64,000 bases of DNA from Sphingopyxis sp. CCNWLW2 (GTDB lineage: Bacteria > Pseudomonadota > Alphaproteobacteria > Sphingomonadales > Sphingomonadaceae): positions 434,001-498,000 of the forward strand of contig NZ_JBAWKJ010000002.1 in NCBI RefSeq assembly GCF_037095755.1, given 5' to 3'. Shown in pieces: positions 58,754 to 64,000 of the stretch. Numbering within the stretch: the first letter of the stretch is position 1; each line of letters begins with the position of its first letter. Below the pieces are notes generated by a model that worked only from the letters and a program-made list of their open reading frames with translations, was not told the DNA's origin and did not search any database. The position numbers and the translations under genes are program-made.

Positions 58754-60412
58754 ATGGTGTCGCGCGCCGACGTAAATCACAATTTTTCCGACGCGGAACT
58801 TGAGGAACTGGCGGCATTCGGCACGATCGAGTCGCATCGCGCGGGCGATCTGCTGGTCGAGGAAGGGGCGATGGCGCCCGATTGCATCGTCACGCTGTCG
58901 GGCCACACCGACATTTTCGCTTCGACCGACGAAGGCCGCAAGCGCGTCGGCTGGATGGAACGCGGGCAGTTCGCGGGTGACTTGTCGGTGCTGACTGGAC
59001 AGCGGCATTTGTCGCGCGTCGAAATGGGCGCCGATGGGGAGATTCTCCGCATCGCGCACCCCGATTTCCAGCGGCTGATTGCAGGCAATTCGCACTATTC
59101 GGACATTTTCGTTCGCGTGCTGTCGGCGCGGCGCGAGTTCAGCAAGCATCGCGGCTTTGCCGTGACGATCATCATCGGCGCGGCAATGGACCGCAGCGTC
59201 TATGCGATGCGCGACCTGCTGATGAAGCATGGCGTCGCGCATCGCTGGTTCGACCCGGCGGATGGACCTGTTCCCGCGCACCTGATGGCCGAGCGCGGGC
59301 TGACCGACGAACAATTGCCGGTGGCTATTCTCGGCGCCGCCGACGTGCTGATCCAGCCGACGCCCGAACAGCTCGCGGCGGGGCTCGGGCTCGACCTGCT
59401 GCCCGACGGCGCGACCGCCGATGTGCTCGTGGTCGGCAGCGGCCCCGGCGGGCTCGCCGCGGCGGTCTATGCCGCGTCCGAAGGGCTGACCGTGATCGCG
59501 CTCGATTCGCTCGCGCCCGGCGGACAGGCGGGCACCTCATCGAAGATCGAGAATTACCTGGGCTTCCCGACCGGCATTTCGGGGAACGAACTCGCGCGCC
59601 GCGCGACGGTGCAGGCGCAGAAATTCGGCGCGCGGCTGGTGTCGCCGGTGCGCGCGGCGTCGATCAATCGCGACGGCGATGCCTATTGCCTGCACCTCGC
59701 CGACGGGCGGAAGCTGCGCAGCCGCGCGGTGGTGGTCGCAAGCGGCGCGAAATATCAGAGCCTGCCGATCGACGGCATCGAAGCCTATGAAGGACGCGGC
59801 ATCTATTATGGCGCGACGCCGATGGAAGCGCAGCTGTGCAGCGACGCCGAGGTGACGATCGTCGGATCGGGAAATTCGGCGGGGCAGGGCGCGATCTACC
59901 TCGCGAGCGTCGCGAAGAAGGTCCACGTCATTTTCCGCCGTGGCAGCCTGCGCGAAACGATGTCCGAATATCTGGTCAAGCGCCTCGAAGAGCATCCGAA
60001 TATCGAGATCATCCCGTCGACCGACGTCGTCGCGCTGCATGGCGAGGACCGGCTCGCCGGCCTGACCTATCGCTGCCGTGAAACCGGCGCCGAGGATCAT
60101 TGCGATTGCGGATTCCTGTTCCTCTTCCTCGGCGCGAGCCCGAACACGACGTGGCTGCCCAAGGAAATGGTGTGCGACGAGCGCGGCTTCGTGAAGACGG
60201 GCACCGACATCGCGCCGCTCGAACTCGTCAAGGCTGGTTGGTCGCTCGACCGCATGCCGAGCCGGTTCGAGACAAGCTGGCCGCGCATTTATGCGATCGG
60301 CGACGTGCGCAAGGGATCGGTCAAGCGCGTCGCCTCGTCGGTCGGCGAGGGATCGGTCGTGGTCAGCGATATCCATCAGGCGCTGGCGGAGATCGACCCC
60401 GCCGCATCGTGA
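58754..60412 (+). CDS. cNMP-binding domain fused to thioredoxin-reductase-like flavoprotein
   Basis: A 552-residue fusion. Residues 1-130 form a cyclic-nucleotide-binding beta-roll, 133-205 a small thioredoxin/glutaredoxin-like segment without CxxC, and 222-552 a thioredoxin-reductase-like flavoprotein: FAD site GSGPGG (228-233), NADPH site GSGNSAG (371-377) and the late IGDVR. The redox CxxC, normally CATC just before the NADPH domain, is replaced by GATPMEAQLC, so disulfide reductase activity is not expected. It may be a cNMP- or redox-regulated NAD(P)H-dependent flavoprotein with another acceptor. It is divergent from ornithine decarboxylase and convergent with the agmatine-deiminase gene. 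Confidence 0.8.
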   Translation: MVSRADVNHNFSDAELEELAAFGTIESHRAGDLLVEEGAMAPDCIVTLSGHTDIFASTDEGRKRVGWMERGQFAGDLSVLTGQRHLSRVEMGADGEILRIAHPDFQRLIAGNSHYSDIFVRVLSARREFSKHRGFAVTIIIGAAMDRSVYAMRDLLMKHGVAHRWFDPADGPVPAHLMAERGLTDEQLPVAILGAADVLIQPTPEQLAAGLGLDLLPDGATADVLVVGSGPGGLAAAVYAASEGLTVIALDSLAPGGQAGTSSKIENYLGFPTGISGNELARRATVQAQKFGARLVSPVRAASINRDGDAYCLHLADGRKLRSRAVVVASGAKYQSLPIDGIEAYEGRGIYYGATPMEAQLCSDAEVTIVGSGNSAGQGAIYLASVAKKVHVIFRRGSLRETMSEYLVKRLEEHPNIEIIPSTDVVALHGEDRLAGLTYRCRETGAEDHCDCGFLFLFLGASPNTTWLPKEMVCDERGFVKTGTDIAPLELVKAGWSLDRMPSRFETSWPRIYAIGDVRKGSVKRVASSVGEGSVVVSDIHQALAEIDPAAS

Positions 60413-60424
60413 GAATTGGTGCGA

Positions 60425-61525
60425 TCAGGCTTTCGGCTGCTGCTGCGTGGCGCAGTGAATGCCGCCGCCCGATTCGCCGATCGCATCGATCTCGATCATC
60501 TCGATCGTGCGCCCGGGATAAAGCGTTTGCAGCATTTCGCGCGCGCGGCCGTCGGCGGCCGTGTCGCCGAACTGCGCCGCGATGACGGCGCCGTTGCAGA
60601 CGTAATAATTGACATAGCTGGCAACAAAATCGGGCTCGGCCGACCGGATATCCACCGGATCGGGCAGGCGGATGATGTCGAGCTTTTGCCCCCGCGCGTC
60701 GGTTGACCGCTGCAGGATTTCCAGCGTCTCGTGCCCCGATACCGACCATGGGTCATCGGGGTCGATTTCGTCGCCGAGTTGGATCAGCACTTTGCCGGGT
60801 CCCACGAACCGCGCCAGCGCGTCGATATGATAGTCGGTGATGTCCTTGCCCGAGATGCCGGGCGCCCAGATCATCTTCTTGCCGCCGAGCGCCTGCAGCA
60901 GCTTGTCGCCGACCTCGCTCTGGCTCATCCGGTTGCGGTTGGGATTTACCCAGCAGCTTGCGTGCGCCAGCAGCGTTCCCGCGCCATCATGCTCGACCCC
61001 GCCCTGCTCGCCGACAAGACCCGTTTCGATCAGCGGCATTCCCAGCTGCTCGGCCACGCGGCCTGCAATCAGGGCGTCATTGGCATGCGGCTGTTTGTTA
61101 CCCCAGCCATTGAACCGGATATGCGCGACAGCGAGCTTGCCGGAAGCGTCGCGAACAAAGGCCGGTCCCGAATCGCGGCACCACAGATCGTCGGTCGGAA
61201 TGTCCCAAAGCTCGACCTCGCTTGCCAGCAGGGCCCGCGCGCTTGCCGCATCGGCGTTCGCCACAAGCATCGCGACGGGCTCATGGCGAACGATCGTGTT
61301 GGCGATCCGTGCGATGGCACGCTGTACGCGCCTTAACGACGCGCGGTCATAGACGTCCAGATTGACCGGCCATTGCATCAGCGTCCGCTCGTGCGGTTCC
61401 GATTCCAGCGGCATTTCGTAACGGGCGCCGGCCTGGATCATTTTGTTGCTTACCTCGCCGCAGGCCCATATCGCGGGCGCCAATGCCGCGCTCGCACCGG
61501 CGCGCAAAAAATGCCGTCGATCCAA
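60425..61525 (-). CDS. Exported agmatine deiminase/PPAD-family protein
   Basis: A 366-residue guanidino-group deiminase of the agmatine deiminase/Porphyromonas-type peptidylarginine deiminase family. Substrate and catalytic features are SGPAFV, the HID-type segment (YHIDALARFVGPGKVL) and the nucleophile Cys in GGGIHC, ninth from the C-terminus. It starts with a twin-arginine signal (DRRHFLRAG) and a WAC that could be a lipobox, so it is exported, unlike cytoplasmic AguA. Start: TTG 61525 with GGGAG seven bases before it; an upstream TTG (61564) is possible. It follows the nspC-type gene. Confidence 0.82.
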   Translation of the reverse strand: MDRRHFLRAGASAALAPAIWACGEVSNKMIQAGARYEMPLESEPHERTLMQWPVNLDVYDRASLRRVQRAIARIANTIVRHEPVAMLVANADAASARALLASEVELWDIPTDDLWCRDSGPAFVRDASGKLAVAHIRFNGWGNKQPHANDALIAGRVAEQLGMPLIETGLVGEQGGVEHDGAGTLLAHASCWVNPNRNRMSQSEVGDKLLQALGGKKMIWAPGISGKDITDYHIDALARFVGPGKVLIQLGDEIDPDDPWSVSGHETLEILQRSTDARGQKLDIIRLPDPVDIRSAEPDFVASYVNYYVCNGAVIAAQFGDTAADGRAREMLQTLYPGRTIEMIEIDAIGESGGGIHCATQQQPKA

Positions 61526-61556
61526 CGCTTCACTCCCGCCGTCGCACGGCTTGTCG

Positions 61557-62729
61557 CTAACCAAGCCGCGTCTTGAAATCTTCGTAACCGAATTCGCGGA
61601 TCAACCGGAGCTTATCGCTTTCGCTGTCCCAAAGCCAGATCGACGGCAGCGGGACGCCATTGAAGGTGTTGGTCTTCACCATCGAATAATGCGCCTGGTC
61701 GAGGAAGGCGAAGCGCTGGCCGATACGCGCGCCGCCGGGCAGACGATAGTCGCCGATGACGTCGCCTGCGAGGCACGACGGGCCGCCGAGGCGCGTCGGC
61801 ATGCCTTCGCTGCCCTCATCGAGCATTGCGGGACGGTACGGCGCCTCGATCACGTCGGGCATGTGGCAGGTCGCCGAAATGTCAGTGATGCCGATCGCCA
61901 TGCCATTGTCGAACAGGTCGAGCACTTCGCCGACGAGAATGCCGGCGTCGAGCGCGATCGCTTCGCCGGGTTCGATCATCACGTCGCAGTCGGTCGACGC
62001 GCGGACCTGTTTCAGAAAGGCGATCAGATCGTCGACCTGATAATCGGCGCGCGTCACATGGTGGCCGCCACCGAAATTGATCCATTTGAGCTGGTTGAAG
62101 AAGGGGCGCAGCATCGGCTGCACGGCTTCCCATGTCCGCTGGAGCGGCGGAAAATCCTGTTCGCACAGGCTGTGCATGTGGATGCCGTCGATGCCCTCCA
62201 TATGTTCGGGGAGCAGCTGGGTGACCGGGAAACCGAGGCGGCTACACGGCGCGGCGGGGTCATATTTGGCGACTTCGCCTTCGCTGTGCATCGGATTGAT
62301 GCGCAGGCCAATGTCGAACGTCACGCCCTTGGCGCGAAGCTCGTCGAGCAGCGGGCGGAAGCGCGCGATCTGGCCCGGCGAGTTGAAGATGAGGTGGTCG
62401 GACAGCGCCGCGATTTCGGGCAGGTCGGCTTCCTTGTATCCGGCGCAATAGGTCGCGACTTCGCCGCCATATTCGCCGCGGCCAAGCCGAGCTTCGTAAA
62501 GTCCCGAAGCGCAGACACCGTCGAGATATTCGGCGACTACCGGCCCCAACGACCACATCGAAAACGCCTTGAGCGCCGCAAGCACGCGCGCGCCGGAGGC
62601 ATCGCCGATATGGCGGAGCACCGCCAGATTGGCGCGCACTTTCGCAGCATCGACGACGAAGGCGGGCGAGGGCACGCTGGTCAGGTCGAAGCGGGCAAAG
62701 GCTCCGGGGTCGCCGGCACGGGTTTCCAT
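61557..62729 (-). CDS. nspC: Carboxynorspermidine/carboxyspermidine decarboxylase
   Basis: A 390-residue PLP enzyme of fold type III. It decarboxylates carboxyspermidine (or carboxynorspermidine) to the final triamine. The PLP lysine is in ALKAFS, with NFGGGHH (INFGGGHHVTR) and EPGEAIALDAG as further signature segments. Next to the dehydrogenase gene it completes the alternative spermidine route found in bacteria without S-adenosylmethionine decarboxylase. Whether spermidine or norspermidine is the product depends on whether putrescine or diaminopropane is used; the adjacent ornithine decarboxylase favours spermidine. Confidence 0.94.
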   Translation of the reverse strand: METRAGDPGAFARFDLTSVPSPAFVVDAAKVRANLAVLRHIGDASGARVLAALKAFSMWSLGPVVAEYLDGVCASGLYEARLGRGEYGGEVATYCAGYKEADLPEIAALSDHLIFNSPGQIARFRPLLDELRAKGVTFDIGLRINPMHSEGEVAKYDPAAPCSRLGFPVTQLLPEHMEGIDGIHMHSLCEQDFPPLQRTWEAVQPMLRPFFNQLKWINFGGGHHVTRADYQVDDLIAFLKQVRASTDCDVMIEPGEAIALDAGILVGEVLDLFDNGMAIGITDISATCHMPDVIEAPYRPAMLDEGSEGMPTRLGGPSCLAGDVIGDYRLPGGARIGQRFAFLDQAHYSMVKTNTFNGVPLPSIWLWDSESDKLRLIREFGYEDFKTRLG

Positions 62730-62746
62730 GTCGCTGTAAAATCCTG

Positions 62747-63097
62747 TCAGACCGCAATCGGTCCCTTGAAGATGAAGAACGCCCCCGCCGCAATCAGACC
62801 GAAGCCGACGAGATGGTTCAGGGTCAGCTTCTCACCGAGCCAGAAGACCGCGAACCCGGCGAATATGACCAGTGTGATCACTTCCTGCAAGGTCTTGAGT
62901 TCGGCGGCGGTGTAAACGCCATAGCCGATGCGGTTCGCAGGCACGACGAGGCAATATTCGAAAAAGGCGATGCCCCATGCGATCAGCACCGCGAGCCAGA
63001 TCGGCCGCGATACCGCGCCGAGCTGCCCGTACCAGGCGAAGGTCATAAAGATGTTCGAGACGAACAGCAGGCCTATCGGCGCGAGGTAGGCGGTCAT
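62747..63097 (-). CDS. DUF486/DMT-type small membrane protein
   Basis: A 116-residue protein with four hydrophobic segments and no long loops, matching the DUF486 family of the drug/metabolite-transporter superfamily. The IGYGVYTAAELKTLQEVITL stretch in the third segment is the family hallmark. Its placement between the carboxynorspermidine dehydrogenase and decarboxylase genes suggests a role in polyamine or precursor transport, but the family has no known substrate. Confidence 0.85.
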   Translation of the reverse strand: MTAYLAPIGLLFVSNIFMTFAWYGQLGAVSRPIWLAVLIAWGIAFFEYCLVVPANRIGYGVYTAAELKTLQEVITLVIFAGFAVFWLGEKLTLNHLVGFGLIAAGAFFIFKGPIAV

Positions 63098-63149
63098 CGA
63101 TTTTCCTTTGCGGACACCGGGGCGGGGCTTGGCCGCCCCGGCGCAGCAA

Positions 63150-64000
<851 letters not shown>

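Overview
The window is about 64 kb of dense, GC-rich bacterial chromosome. Gene content and order point to an alphaproteobacterium of the order Sphingomonadales, probably Sphingopyxis-like. The supporting features are a lexA gene with a GAAC-N7-GAAC (Alphaproteobacteria-type) SOS box, the ppiD-trpE-trpG-trpD-trpC-moaC-moeA-lexA run, a single LolC/E permease with LolD, and the carboxyspermidine-type polyamine genes. The genus is an inference. There are no rRNA or tRNA genes, no insertion sequences, no prophage and no CRISPR array; this looks like core chromosome with small accessory patches.

Layout. Positions 1-4.2 kb hold exported enzymes: a Tat-dependent DUF885 protein cut by the window edge, an exported peroxiredoxin and a secreted amidohydrolase. 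Then come gyrA with a DUF952 gene (4.3-7.4 kb) and, pointing away, a poorly characterised three-gene stretch (7.6-11.2 kb): a membrane protein with a nucleotidyltransferase-like N-terminus, an unrecognised soluble protein and a histidine-kinase-like protein that lacks the phosphoacceptor histidine. Next are gltA and gltX, comEC, and a long minus-strand run from ppiD to lexA (25.6 to 16.2 kb) that carries tryptophan and molybdenum-cofactor biosynthesis with successive 4-base start/stop overlaps. The plus strand continues with tpiA, secG, pyrG, a Crp-family regulator, lolC/E-lolD, a glutathione peroxidase and dnaE (25.8-36.1 kb). From 36 to 42.5 kb are a GFA-type zinc protein, an acyl-CoA synthetase, a radical SAM protein, moaB, a lytic transglycosylase and a uracil-DNA-glycosylase-like protein without Fe-S cysteines. 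From 42.6 to 52.4 kb is a plus-strand run: ETF-ubiquinone oxidoreductase, an exported TPR protein, ispE, N-formylglutamate amidohydrolase, ilvD, a small lipoprotein, NAD(P)HX repair and an RlmD/RumA-type RNA methyltransferase. Two tandem MAPEG genes, a CoA-transferase, an MFS transporter, an ArsR-type regulator and a PhzF protein follow. The last 7 kb is a polyamine cluster: ornithine decarboxylase, carboxynorspermidine/carboxyspermidine decarboxylase and dehydrogenase, an exported agmatine deiminase and an unusual cNMP-domain/thioredoxin-reductase-like fusion.

How the genes work together. The trp genes make anthranilate and carry it on to indole-3-glycerol phosphate. The moa/moe genes belong to molybdopterin synthesis. 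The last cluster would turn ornithine into putrescine, condense putrescine with aspartate semialdehyde and decarboxylate the product to spermidine.

Most unusual points. These are the His-less kinase-like protein and its two uncharacterised neighbours, the cNMP/TrxR-like fusion without a CxxC, a TPR gene that seems to start at ATT, a cysteine-poor UDG-like protein, the palindrome-rich leader of the ornithine decarboxylase gene and a hairpin-rich 360-base gap before lolC/E. No clearly new defence or mobile system was found. All functional calls rest on reading motifs by eye; no database search was run.
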